From: Malania oleifera
Lineage: Eukaryota > Streptophyta > Magnoliopsida > Santalales > Ximeniaceae
Direction: 5' to 3'
DNA length: 64,000 nucleotides
Assembly: GCF_029873635.1 (NCBI RefSeq)
Contig: NC_080419.1
Span: 66,041,323-66,105,322, forward strand
Shown here in pieces: positions 44,258 to 55,089 of this stretch. Each line of letters starts with the position of its first letter. The stretch's first letter is position 1. The translations under genes were made by a program, and so were the position numbers. Under the pieces are notes generated by a model, which searched no databases, was not told where the DNA came from, and worked only from the letters and a program-made list of their open reading frames with translations.

Positions 44258-46479
44258 TGTTGACTAAAGGCTTAGGAAGTGGTTTGAGCTAAAAATGTGA
44301 AATCTTAGTATACGTCCACTATTTAAAATTTTACATACTAAGTATTTAAAAAAATCAAGCCAATCTGCAAATCCAAGTATATAACCAATCTGATCTGAAT
44401 GCATATATTCTTTGGTTAAAATATGAAATCATTGGCTTTAGCTTAATAAAAATCCACTTCCAAATGAACAAAGCATTATTTTCTTGGTAAATAACTCAAA
44501 TTGCTTAACCCACGCTTAAATATGAATATCTAAAGTCAAGCATACTTTGTCCATTGCAGAAGTTGAGTTTTAGGAAATAAATTCATCTATTTAAACATCT
44601 TGTCCTAAACTCATCTTGAAAGCCTTAAATGCGTAATAGGATGTTTAGTCATCACTCTAGGCTTAAAGCACTATTGACCATAAATGACCAACATATATTG
44701 AGTGCTTTTCACAAGATATCCTTGAAATCAAAATTAGAGGCATTCACTAGGGGATTGTTCCCTTTGAGTTCAAAATACAAATCCTCTGATTTTGGTTTAA
44801 TCCCTCCACAAGAAATTCTTACCAAACCACGATCATATTCGGTAAGGTTTCACCCATTCCTTGGTTTGTATCCTTGCTCCTTTATATGATCATACCTAAA
44901 GGATACTTTCCAATCACCAAAGAGCTACAATTAAAATTCATATACTCTTTAGTGCTCTTTGCTAAAACAGTTGGGACAATATCTTTAGACTTCCTATCTT
45001 GAAAAATGTCCTGCCTATCGTAAATACTCTTCTGAACCTAATAGAAACTTAAATTGATAAGAGTATTTATCCTTTACTTCTTTCCCAAGCTCTCAAACTT
45101 TATATAAAATCATTTAGAAAGTTTCCCCGAAATATTTTTCATTGCAAAAATCCTTCTTTGGAGCAAATTTTTTATACTCTCCTTCTCTCTTCACTTTATT
45201 TACAAATCTTTTGGAAGAGAGCATTTTTAATTTTTGTGCATTCATTTTCATTTAAAGCATAATACTCTCACTTATTCTTTAATCATTGAAAATCATTTTT
45301 GAGAGTATTGTTTGAGTTTCTCCCGATTATTTTCATGATAAATATTTTTGAAAAAAATTATCTATTGCACAAATATTTTTCTCGAGCTTAAACTCTAGAT
45401 TCTCGAAATGCTTTTATCTGCAAAATGTTTGTTAGAGAACATATTTATCATTTATATGTATTCATATATTTTTATTTGTTCAAAATTTGTTGAAGAGCAA
45501 AACCCTAGGTTCTCTTATATTTTTTAATTGAAATATATTGTTGGAGAAAATTTCTTATTAGGGCTTAATTTTATTTTTAAAACACCCTTACTTTACTGAG
45601 CACATCTCATATCATAAGAGAGTGCATATATTTGAACTTTTAATGTGTATATCCATGCTTTTTGTTAGAAGCATTTTAATATGTTCATAAATGATTTTTA
45701 ATGTATCGGTTGGGTTTAGCCCAGAATTGAATTAGGGAGTCTCAGCCCCGTAAGTGAGACTGGTTCGGTTCAGTCCAAAAATTGAACTGGGGAGTCTCCA
45801 CCTCATAAGGGAGACTTGTTGTGCTCAGCCTGGTAATTGAGCTGGGGTTTACGTCACACAATAAGGAGAGGGTTTAACAACTTCTGCTTTGCCCGTTTAA
45901 GTGAGCAAGGATAGTGGAATCCTTGGGGGGAATGCCCAAGTCGGGGACGTAGGCTAGTTTGGCCGACCCTCGATAACAAGTGTCGCGACGTCCCAGGAGC
46001 GCGTGTGCCCCGGGCGGCGAAATTAGAAATCAATTTTAATATGGTGTGGAAAAACATGGATGTCGGAGTCGCCACTAACCTTTAGTGCGGTTAGAACACA
46101 TGATTACTACCCCGTTAGGGGTAGAATCGGTCTACATTACCAGAGTTGGGGTCGGGAGTTCGGTTACGCGAGGGGAAGGTACGAGCACCCCCTACGCGCC
46201 CGTTCTTACGAACGGTACCTAATTAATTTAAAATTATCCCTAAGTTAATCTAATAATCCTTTGAATTACTCCTTTTTATAAGTTTATAAATACATGGAGA
46301 AAATAAATAAATAAATAAATATATATATATATACATATATTCCCTCAGAGCTTAGGGTACGTAATGCCCGAAGGCTCATACCCCCGCAATAAAATCATAG
46401 GGATTAAAAATCGAGAAAATATTTTATCAAAATATATACTATAGTGCATATGAGGCCAAATAACGAAAACACCAAAAAA

Positions 46480-46805
46480 AGTGATAATAATATAAATAAT
46501 GATAGAAATGATAATATTGATAAATAATACTAGTAATAATAATACTAATATTAGGAGTAATAATAATAAATACCATAGTGATAACAACAATAGTAATGAT
46601 GATAATAATAATAATGAATAACAATAGTAGTAATAATAATAAATAATACAATAATGATAATAATGATAATAATAATAATAATAATAACAAAAATATTAAT
46701 AGTAATAATAATAATATGGTTAATAAATAATAATAATAATAACAATAATAACAATAGGGATAATGATAACAATATTAGTAAACTAATAATAATGATAATA
46801 ATAAT
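46480..46805. repeat. AAT-type low-complexity tract
   Basis: Imperfect (AAT)n/(ATA)n run with scattered G and C substitutions, inside solo LTR J. Reading frames here encode only runs of Leu, Ile and Tyr and are not genes. Confidence 0.9.
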
Positions 46806-47519
46806 ATGCATATCTTAACAATAGAACACTTACCTTAATATGAACACACAATCAATACATATAGAAACAAAATTATCAAAAATAAGGAAACAATCTACTC
46901 ATCAAGTTATGGAAACCAAGTAGCCCTAGAATCAAGGGATAACTATACAAGAGTAAGCAAATAGATAAATTATGGAAACAGTTTAAAAGCTAACATTAAT
47001 ATGTAAATATTTAACAAAACCACTAAATGGGAAATTGTGGAAATAAATCAAACCAAAAATTGGTGTACAACCCTAAAAATTAATATGCTATGTAAACATT
47101 GCCTTTTTAATAGTAGTATACTAATATTACAATGATGATAATAATAACATACAAATTATAATGATATAGATGATAATAACATAAATATTCTTATAATATG
47201 ATAACAATTTAAGTAATAATGCACAAGCAATATAATACTAATACAATCAATATGATAACCATGCCAATAATAGACAAACAATAGAATATCAATACTAATA
47301 AAATCAATATGATAATCACAATACTAATAACAATGTTCAAACAATATAGTAATTTTGCAAATAATTGAATACAAACAATGTAACAATATTACTAATGATA
47401 AAATGTAAATAATGATATTAATACTAATAATAATATAGGAACAGTAATAATAATATAGTCAAATGTAGAATACATAGGTATATATATGTACATATATATT
47501 AACATTAACACTAAAATAA

Positions 47520-47532
<13 letters not shown>

Positions 47533-47571
<39 letters not shown>
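47533..47571 (+). repeat. TG microsatellite
   Basis: (TG)n run of about 38 bases preceded by a short TA run, inside solo LTR J. Confidence 0.92.
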
Positions 47572-47572
<1 letters not shown>

Positions 47573-47589
47573 TGTTGTGTGTGCAGGAA

Positions 47590-48200
47590 TCTCACAGTGG
47601 GTTGCTGTTGCTGGCAATGATGGAGGACGGCGGGGAGCAAGGATACTCGGGGATGAACTGGAGTTGTGGTGATCCGCAGTTGCCGGAGCTGGGCGTGAGG
47701 GCACTGTGGGATCTCGCCGGGAGCAGGAGCCGGCTGAGGAGTGGCTGGGAGCTTCGCCGCTGGAGCTGGGTTGCTGGGAGCAAGAGTGTTGGCCTCCTGG
47801 AACTGGTGCGGTGCAGGGATTGTCGTCTGCTATTCTCGTGGGTGAAGACGACGGCGAGGTTGGGCTCGGCTGGAGTTCGCTGCAGAGGATGGAGGGCGAT
47901 GGCGTGATCTGGTGGGGCAGCCGTGCTGGAGAAGATGGCCGTGAAGTGAGGGGGGCGTCGGCGACGGTGCCGGTTGCTGGAACAAGGTCTGGCCGAGGAG
48001 TCGTGAACAGATGGAAGAGAGACGACGCCAGGCTGCGGTGCAGAGTTGGGATATGGCGACCCTGTGCTGGTGGCCGTGTGGGGTTTATGAAGGCGAAGAT
48101 GGGATGTGGCTGTGCGCTCTCTCGCGGTGAGATGGAAGATGAGATAGAAGAGGGGAGGGTTTTTCTTTTTGTTTGCTGCTCTGCGCCCCCCTTCTTTGCA
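47590..48200. other. GC-rich island inside solo LTR J
   Basis: G-rich on the plus strand (GGCGGGGAGCAAGG, GGAGCTGGGCGTGAGGG and so on), in strong contrast with the AT tracts around it. It lies within about 30-640 bases downstream of the minus-strand TATA, so it would be the CT/CG-rich leader of the element's RNA. The plus-strand frame at 47706-48245 lacks any known domain and is taken as chance. Confidence 0.6.
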
Positions 48201-48244
48201 GCGCCTCTCTTGGCTTTTTATAAAACAAAACTCCCAAAACCCTA

Positions 48245-48955
48245 GCTTATCAATAATAATAATAAGGTAATAAAAATAGTAATAATAAAAATAAATAATA
48301 TAAATGATAATAATAAAAATAATAATAATAAGAATAGTAAAGTATCAACACTAATAATATATAAGATAATAGTATTAATAATAGTAATAATAAAAATAAT
48401 AATAAAAAATACTAAAAATGATAACAAAAATAATAATAACAAAAATAAATAATAATAATGATAATAATAATAGTAAGCAAAATAATAATAAAACAATAAT
48501 AATACTAATAATAATAAGATAAAAATACTAATAATAATAATAATGATCAAGAAAAAATAAGAATAATCAAAATAATAGTAAAGAAATAATAATAAAAATA
48601 ATACCATAATAATAAAATAATATCTAAAATAATGATAATGATCATAATAAAAATAATAATATCAATAATAATAATAAAAAATACTAATAATAATGATAAC
48701 AATAAAAATAATAATAATAATAAAATAATAAATAATAATAATAAAATAGACATAAAAAAAAATAAAAATAAAAGTAATATTAATAATACTAATGAAAAAT
48801 AATAATAATAATAATAAAGAAAATAATAATAATAATAATAACAACAATAAGATTAGTGAAAATTAGTAATAATAATAATAATAATAAGAATAAATAAAAC
48901 AATAATAATAATAATAATAAAATAACAATAATAATAATAATAGTAATACATATAT
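48245..48955. repeat. Long AAT-type low-complexity tract
   Basis: About 700 bases made almost wholly of AAT/AATA words with rare substitutions. On the minus strand it forms nearly all of the U3 upstream of the TATA of solo LTR J. Confidence 0.92.
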
Positions 48956-48994
48956 TGGGCCTGGGTAAAAATGGGGTGTCTACAACAAGTATCA

Positions 48995-48995
48995 T

Positions 48996-49089
<94 letters not shown>

Positions 49090-49100
49090 CTCTCTCTATC
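48995..49100 (+). repeat. CT microsatellite with TATC end
   Basis: About 70 bases of (CT)n followed by a short (TATC)n run, in the R/U5 part of LTR K directly after the ACAAG duplication of solo LTR J. Confidence 0.92.
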
Positions 49101-49357
49101 TCATTTAGTTTATGCACTTTAATTTCCATATATGTATGCTCATTTATTTACTGTTATAATTATTTGCATGCACACATTTGAGTTAAATAAAATAAGTCGC
49201 ACGCATATTTTCAAACGTATACTTTCATCATTTTTCATACACGCTATTATAAAGAATGGAATATGAACTGTGGTGAATCAATGCAAATGTTTAAATTAGC
49301 GAAAAATAGTTTTAAACCCAATTCACCTCCACTCTTGGGATCACACCAATTCTAATA

Positions 49358-51129
49358 AGATGGTGAATCAATTAAAAAAGCCTGAAGAGCCTATGGATGG
49401 AGAAGAAAATTTTGTAGGAGAAAAGTGAGAAAATAGGTTGATGAAATGAGATTGAGAGGTTTGAAAAATAAAGAGAGAATTAAAAAATGAAGGTGAAAAG
49501 GAGCTGGAAAATTGGTGCTTCGGGAGGCTGTCAAGTTCAAATTTATGAACGCCAAAGAAAATGGGTGAGACAGGCTAAAGATAAAAGACATTGTGAGAGG
49601 ATTCTAGGTAGAACTAGCAAAACAAGAGGAGTTTCTAAAATTTTACAAGGTTAGTACTCTTTCTCTCTAATTTCATAGAATTTGGATTGTCATTGATGCA
49701 ATTTGAAAATATGAAAGGTTTAACTAGAAGGGACCATATGATATGATTAATTTGGGATTAGAGTAATCTAGAATTTAGAATTTTAAACTTGGAATCCAAA
49801 ATCATAAATAGATCCCTTAAAATCCTAAATAAAAATTCAATAAATATTTCTTGAAATTTTGACCCAAAAGCTAGAATACCTATACTTCAAAATCCATATC
49901 CAAAAACCCAAGGACCCTGGACAACTTGACCCGGGTCTAAATCAATTGACCCAAGGACGCAACCTGGATCCATTTATCCCAAGACTCAGGTCAACTTTGA
50001 TATGTGTCCATTGACCCTACACCTCGACCCAGACTAATTAAGACCTAACACTCTAAACCCAAGCCCAACTTTGAACCAGCCCACTAGTTTAACCTAGAAT
50101 GCCCCTAAGCCCATGCTGGGCCTAGCCTAGTCATATCATCCTAAAATAAACCCAAGAGCCCCAATGAAAGAAAGAGGTGGGTGAAGTTTCCCTTGGCTCC
50201 ACCATGGACAATAGAGGCCACTGGTGGACTGATCGTGGTTTAATGTAGCCATGATAGCTTAAGAGAGAGAGAGAGAGAGGTGAGATATATAGGAAGAGAG
50301 GCAATGAGAAGAATGAGTGAGAGAAGGAATTCGAAGAAATAAAAGGGAAAGGGAAAAGAAAAGGAAAAAATAAAAAATAAGGAATATTAAATTTTCAAAG
50401 AAGAAAAGAGATAGTGGTTCACTTGTCACCGTCAGATGGTCACACGTGGCGCAACTAGAACCACGCCTTTGGGGGTGACATGGCGTGATCTTGACCGTCC
50501 AAATTATGTTTTCTCTGGATGGCTAAATTGCTGTCATGTCAGCGACTTGTGTCAAACCTTCCTCCCTTATCACTTTATGCCACGTGGCGGTGACATCATG
50601 TTGATTTCACCTTGTCATGCGTCATCTGTTATTTTCAAAAATAAAAAATCGAAGCGACTTCCTGTCCCCACATGTTGGTTGACATGTGGCAACATCTCAT
50701 GCCTTTGTCCCCTTCCTTGGACTGACCCAGGTCAATTCACGTTGACCCATTGACTCCATTCAAACTAGTTGAACCAGTCTCATCTTCTTGGACAACCCAT
50801 TTTTTTTATAAACTATTTTTTATTTCATCTTTATTTCAAAAAAAAAATTGGGAAAATGGTAAAAGCATTAGAAAAAAATTAGGATTTATTATTAAAAAAA
50901 ATCTGAAAAAATAAATAAAATTTCTTTGATTCATTTTTGACTTGGGAAACTAATAAATTAGAAAAAAAAAACCATAAATAAATGAAAATGGGGAAAAATC
51001 TTTAAAAATACTAGAAAATTGCAAAAAATATTTAAAAGATTTTGAATATTTTTGGAAATTTGAGAAAGTTTTAGACATCCCTAGTTCTTTAATTTAATGA
51101 ATTTATACAATCATTTTGTAGGTTTGTAC

Positions 51130-51177
<48 letters not shown>

Positions 51178-51669
51178 TATTTTGTATCCGTCTCGGTGAT
51201 AAAACAAAGGTAAAGTGGTATTTCAAAGCTTACATATATTAGTTCTAAATGGGGTTTGTTTAATAAGATCCCCTCATTTGAAGTTTATATTAGACATTCA
51301 TAAATCACACTTGATTTTACGTTTCATTTTGAAATTTTAATGTTTATTTGTTTATCAAGGAGTTAATTAAGGGTCATATAATTCAAATTGGAATAATTCA
51401 TAGTTAATTAGGTATCGTTCGTAGAACAGGTGTGCGGAAAGTGCTAATACCTTCCCTCACATAACTATACTCTCGATCTTAGATTTGCTAAAAGTAGACC
51501 AAAACTATTGGTATCTTGGCCTTATTAATTTAGATATCAATCAACGAGTGGTAATTAGTTAACTAATTGCACCTAAGAAAATAACATGTTAGTGGTGAAT
51601 CCATCGAACCATTAATACTATTATCACCCTTTGTCATTCTGGACCTTTCTTCGGAACGTTGCGACTATG
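49358..51669 (+). repeat. Tat/Ogre-like LTR M, left end missing
   Basis: Starts abruptly after LTR K. The stretch around AAGGTTAGTACTCTTTC (49648) and the later run of ACCC-rich text (49880-50110) resemble LTR L at 56130-56600. The right part has the lineage pattern: GTGCGGAAAGTGCTAATACC near 51430, a decayed GTGGCGACTCC (GTGGTGAATCC near 51592) and a tail GGAACGTTGCGACTA near 51669. A TA microsatellite sits at 51136-51175. The frame at 50436-50753 has no known domain. No primer site is evident after the tail. Confidence 0.65.
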
Positions 51670-53039
51670 ATTATTTGAAAAAAATCACTTGGTTGTTGAA
51701 CTCTTGGACATAAACATGGAGTTATTTTTCTATATTTTCAAAAGTTGAGTCTTGTAAGTTATTTCTCCTCAACTACTAGGATTCATTTAGTTGAAATAGT
51801 TCATATTTTTAACTTTAGTTTATCTTAAAAATTACAAAAAGATGAACTCATTTTTCATTTTTTTTATATTTGCATGAAATAAATGAACAACAATAATTTT
51901 TTTTTTTTGGACATTAGTTGTCCATCATTTTGCGACTGGCATTATTCCCCTTTTTGGACATTAGTGTTGAGATTGTTCGGTGAAAACTTTTGGACCATTT
52001 ATGCTAACTGTTTATTTTTTATTTCCTTCAGCCATGCACAGCCACAACAATATGTACTTCCCAAAATCCCTTTTTTTTTTTTTTAATTACCTAAGACTGT
52101 AAGAACTTTAACCCATGAAAAGAATTGGTGGAAGAAAACGTGCTGAATTCAAGTAGATATCTAGTGCAAAGACACAACAAAAGTTAAAAGAAAAACATAT
52201 GGAAAATGTGGTGACAGAGTATTTGTTTTGGTTGGTTGCAAATAAGTAGAAAAAAATTACCCTGAAAAATAAAATTAATAGAAAGTTAGGCATGTGATAA
52301 GGCAAGTTAGGGTTGAAATATTTTTTATTCTCAATGTTCCAATGTTCAGTTGAGCCACTTTAAAGAAGACTTTGAAAAGTGAAATATTATAGTCTAAGAC
52401 ATTTTGATAGGGTTTCTATGTTAATGCAAATTAGCTCAGCCTTTTATTTGGTCTATTGATCTACACAAACCGTCCTAAGTAGAAAATACATTCATGCTAA
52501 TAAATAGATAGACAACTTTAATATAGAGAATTGTAATCATAGAAAATTAGGCATACGGTAATACAAGCTTAATTTAGGATTGAATTATTTGTTATTCGTT
52601 TTGATCAAATGTTGACTTGACCGGCCTTGAGAAAAAATCAAAACAAAAAAATTAAAAATATTTCTTAATGGACCGGGCTAATCGACATAAAAAATTACCT
52701 AGCCTTTTGTAGATTTTAATTAGTGATTTACAAAACCCCACCACCCATGCCCAATTTTTAACTTAAAGAATTAAATTTATAGAAAACCTGATACATTGAA
52801 ATAAGAGTCTAAAAGAGTTGAATTATTTTAAAAATTATTCATCCAATGTTGATGCAACCCCCGTTGAAGAAGAAAAACGATCAATGTAAAAGAAGATTTT
52901 TCATTCAAGAAAGTCTAGAATGGACCTTGGAGTTTGTAAAAAATTTAACTGGGAACAATCCCCGCCCGACATACACACATGCATGTATAAATTTCCTCTC
53001 TACCTCCAAGTGCTAACTCTATAGCTTCCATAGTTTACC
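51670..53039. other. Intergenic stretch upstream of the phospholipase gene
   Basis: AT-rich, without any recognised gene or element. Short frames at 51883-52086 and 52108-52305 are chance. The last 200 bases are the likely promoter of the next gene. Confidence 0.6.
52985..52992 (+). promoter_or_regulatory. Likely TATA box of the phospholipase gene
   Basis: GTATAAAT about 50 bases before the ATG, followed by a pyrimidine-rich stretch (TTTCCTCTCTACCTCC) where transcription could start. The 5' leader would then be short (about 20-30 bases). Confidence 0.5.
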
Positions 53040-54410
53040 ATGAGTCTCCATACATTTTCATGGGACACCTGCCATCGGCCCTGCTTATACAGGCAGGTCT
53101 TTCCACCGAAGAAGAGTAAACACACTTATGCAAGGCGAGCATTTGTTGTTTCTGCCATTTCAAGTGCACCAGCGGCAACAACAATCGCTAAAACTACGTC
53201 TAGTTTAGCCCATGCTTGGAGAGAAGTTCAAGGTTCCAACGATTGGAAAGATCTTCTGAAACCCCTGCATTCTGTACTCCGTGATGAGATCATTCGATAT
53301 GGTGAGTTTGTCAATGCATGTTACAAGGGGTTCGAGATTGATCGGACCTCGAAACGCTACTTAAACTGCAAGCATGGGAGGAAAAGCTTGTTAAGTGAAC
53401 TTGGATTGGGAAACTCTGGTTATGAGGTAACTAAGTACATCTATGCCACCCCCAACATCACCACTCCAATAAGAAATGTAGCATTTTGCGGCCATTGGAT
53501 CGGATTCATTGCCGTGTCATCCAAGGACGACGTGATCACGAGGATAGGTAGAAGAGATATTCTGGTAACGTTTAGAGGGACAATGACAACTACGGAGTGG
53601 ATCGTCAACCTAATGAGCTCCTTGACTCCGCCACGGTTTGATCCTCAGAACCCACAGTCCGATGTTAAGGTTGAGTCGGGGTTTCTCAGCTTGTATACTT
53701 CGGACGAAAGGAATGGCAAGTTTGGGCTCGGAAGCTGTCGCGAGCAGCTTCTTTCTGAATTGACACGGCTTATAAACAAGTTTAAAGGTGAGGAATTGAG
53801 TATAACTGTGGCTGGGCACAGCATGGGGAGTTCGCTGGGTGTTCTGTTTGCTTACGATGTCGCCGAGCTTGGATTGAATAGGAACTGCAGATTGGACCGA
53901 GAAATCCCGATCACAGTTTTCGCATTCGCCAGCCCAAGAGTCGGGAATGCCGGCCTCAAGGAACGTTGCGAGGAGCTGGGTGTGAAAGTTCTAAGAATAG
54001 CCAATGTCAGGGACCCAATCACCAAGATGCCTGGGGTTGTGTTCAACGAAAATTTTAGGATTTTAGGAGGGGGATATGAGTTTCCATCGAGTTGCTCGTG
54101 TTACGCTCACGTGGGTGTTGAACTGGCGATCAACTTTTTCATGATGCAAAACCCTACGTTTGTTCATGACCTTGAAGCTTATATAAGTTTACTGAGATGT
54201 CAGGATCAAGTGCAGATTCAAGAGGTATATGATGACATGGTCATTAGTTTCTGGACTTGGGCGAGGAAATGGTTCAATTTGCACAGAATTTCAGCACGTC
54301 AGCCATGGGTGATCCTCAGAGACGCCATGGTGAACATAGTTGAGTACCAGAGGACCAAGACTCATACAGTGTTACCAATTCAAGCATCATTTGTACAAAA
54401 GAAAAATTAG
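53040..54410 (+). CDS. Chloroplast class I phospholipase A1 (DAD1-like lipase)
   Basis: An intact, intronless frame of 456 residues. It hydrolyses the sn-1 acyl ester of membrane glycerolipids; in the DAD1 family this releases polyunsaturated fatty acid in plastids, the first step towards jasmonate or related signals. Residues 1-55 are rich in Ser, Arg and Ala and poor in acids, as in a plastid transit peptide. The lipase-3 fold starts near residue 60 (AWREVQGSNDWKDLL). The strand with ILVTFRGT (174-181) precedes the nucleophile elbow GHSMG (259-263, Ser261). Asp325 (in NVRDPITKMPG) and His376 (in FVHDLEAY) complete the catalytic triad. The block YLNCKHGRKSLLSELGL and the CSCYAHVGVEL block near 352-362 resemble, from memory, the Ialpha branch (DGL and PLA1-Ialpha2) more than the Ibeta or Igamma branches. 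Length is normal. No neighbouring gene shares the strand closely; a partial Tat-like LTR lies on each side. The exact branch is not proved. Confidence 0.93.
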   Translation: MSLHTFSWDTCHRPCLYRQVFPPKKSKHTYARRAFVVSAISSAPAATTIAKTTSSLAHAWREVQGSNDWKDLLKPLHSVLRDEIIRYGEFVNACYKGFEIDRTSKRYLNCKHGRKSLLSELGLGNSGYEVTKYIYATPNITTPIRNVAFCGHWIGFIAVSSKDDVITRIGRRDILVTFRGTMTTTEWIVNLMSSLTPPRFDPQNPQSDVKVESGFLSLYTSDERNGKFGLGSCREQLLSELTRLINKFKGEELSITVAGHSMGSSLGVLFAYDVAELGLNRNCRLDREIPITVFAFASPRVGNAGLKERCEELGVKVLRIANVRDPITKMPGVVFNENFRILGGGYEFPSSCSCYAHVGVELAINFFMMQNPTFVHDLEAYISLLRCQDQVQIQEVYDDMVISFWTWARKWFNLHRISARQPWVILRDAMVNIVEYQRTKTHTVLPIQASFVQKKN

Positions 54411-55089
54411 TGTGCATCATCTCCCCTAAATCTTCATTGATTGAATATTTATTTCATATCAGTTTGGAGGAAAAGGAAAATAAAAATAAACCTTTGCTCC
54501 CGTTTCGTTCCCAGTGCGTTGAGCGGTAATTTTTTCTTTTAAAAATAATATTTTATTTTCCTTTTCAATTATTGCGCCTAAGAGAATAGTTATAAAGATA
54601 AAACATGTTCAATGTGAGAAGAAAAATAATTTTTTCAAAGAGAGAAAAATAAATTAATTTCTTCTATAGCAAACAGAGAATTTATTTTTCCTCATAAAAT
54701 AATTTTCTACTTTTCATTGGAAGGTATTTTTAATTCTAACAAATATGCCTAGAAATAGTAAAATATAATGTTACATAATACACTTCACATTGACTATTGT
54801 TCTAAATATTTTGTTGTCTAAATTCTAAAGTTCTATTATTCTAAATATTTTGTTGTCTAAATTCTAATGTTACATTTGACCTTCTACACTCGTTTCTTAA
54901 GGCACGATCAACAATAGTCCCATATGGATTTTACATATTCATACATTGATTAGTTTGGTAGTCTAAAAAAATTGATTAGTTTCATAGTCTAAAAAACTAA
55001 CACTTTAGGTAAACTATTGAGTTAAGGCATAATATATATTAGGAGAAATTATACGAGGGACCTGTCCTTTCACGTGTCCATGTGCTTGT
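54411..55089. other. 3' flank of the phospholipase gene
   Basis: Contains likely polyadenylation signals (AAATAAAAATAAA at about 54477-54489). AT-rich and otherwise without recognised features, apart from a tandem duplication at 54800-54870. Confidence 0.55.
54800..54870 (+). repeat. Tandem duplication of about 36 bases
   Basis: The text TTCTAAATATTTTGTTGTCT with the following AAATTCTAA occurs twice in direct order, about 36 bases apart. Confidence 0.85.

Larger units (their letters stand above)
45981..48984 (-). mobile_element. Solo LTR J (Tat/Ogre-like gypsy), 3.0 kb
   Basis: Plus-strand ends TGTCGCGACG (45981) and GGGTGTCTACA (48984); ACAAG duplicates lie at 45976-45980 and 48985-48989. 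Read on the minus strand it begins TGTAGACACCCCATTTTTACCC and ends with the block GTGGCGACTCCGACATCC and CGTCGCGACA, the pattern of Tat/Ogre-lineage gypsy LTRs. The block GGTGCTCGTACCTTCCCCTC lies near 46160-46190 (minus). A TATA-like TTTTATAAAAAGCC for the minus strand is near 48215-48230. Large parts are AAT/ATT-rich. A GC-rich island (47590-48200) lies just downstream of the minus-strand TATA. Confidence 0.88.
44258..49357 (+). repeat. Copia LTR K, split by solo LTR J
   Basis: TGTTGACT at 44258 is the likely head; CTAATA at 49357 (for CTAACA) after CCACTCTTGGGATCACACC is the tail. The LTR proper is 44258-45980 plus 48990-49357. The U5 block is present (TGCCCGTTTAAGTGAGCAAGG near 45890; CGGGGACGTAGGC at 45943). 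A set of partial repeats (GAGTCTC ... AAGTGAGACTGGTT) lies at 45727-45852. The head is less sure than the tail: it could be chance, with K truncated on the left. The tail is followed by sequence of a Tat-like LTR (M). Confidence 0.65.

Noticed and set aside
46345..46811. Several Leu/Ile/Tyr-rich open frames resembling membrane proteins
   Set aside because: They are translations of AAT/ATT microsatellite; the same holds for 48242-48995.
47706..48245. 179-residue open frame in the GC-rich island of solo LTR J
   Set aside because: No domain, low-complexity Gly/Trp/Arg composition, and it lies antisense to the LTR's leader; open frames are expected in GC-rich sequence.
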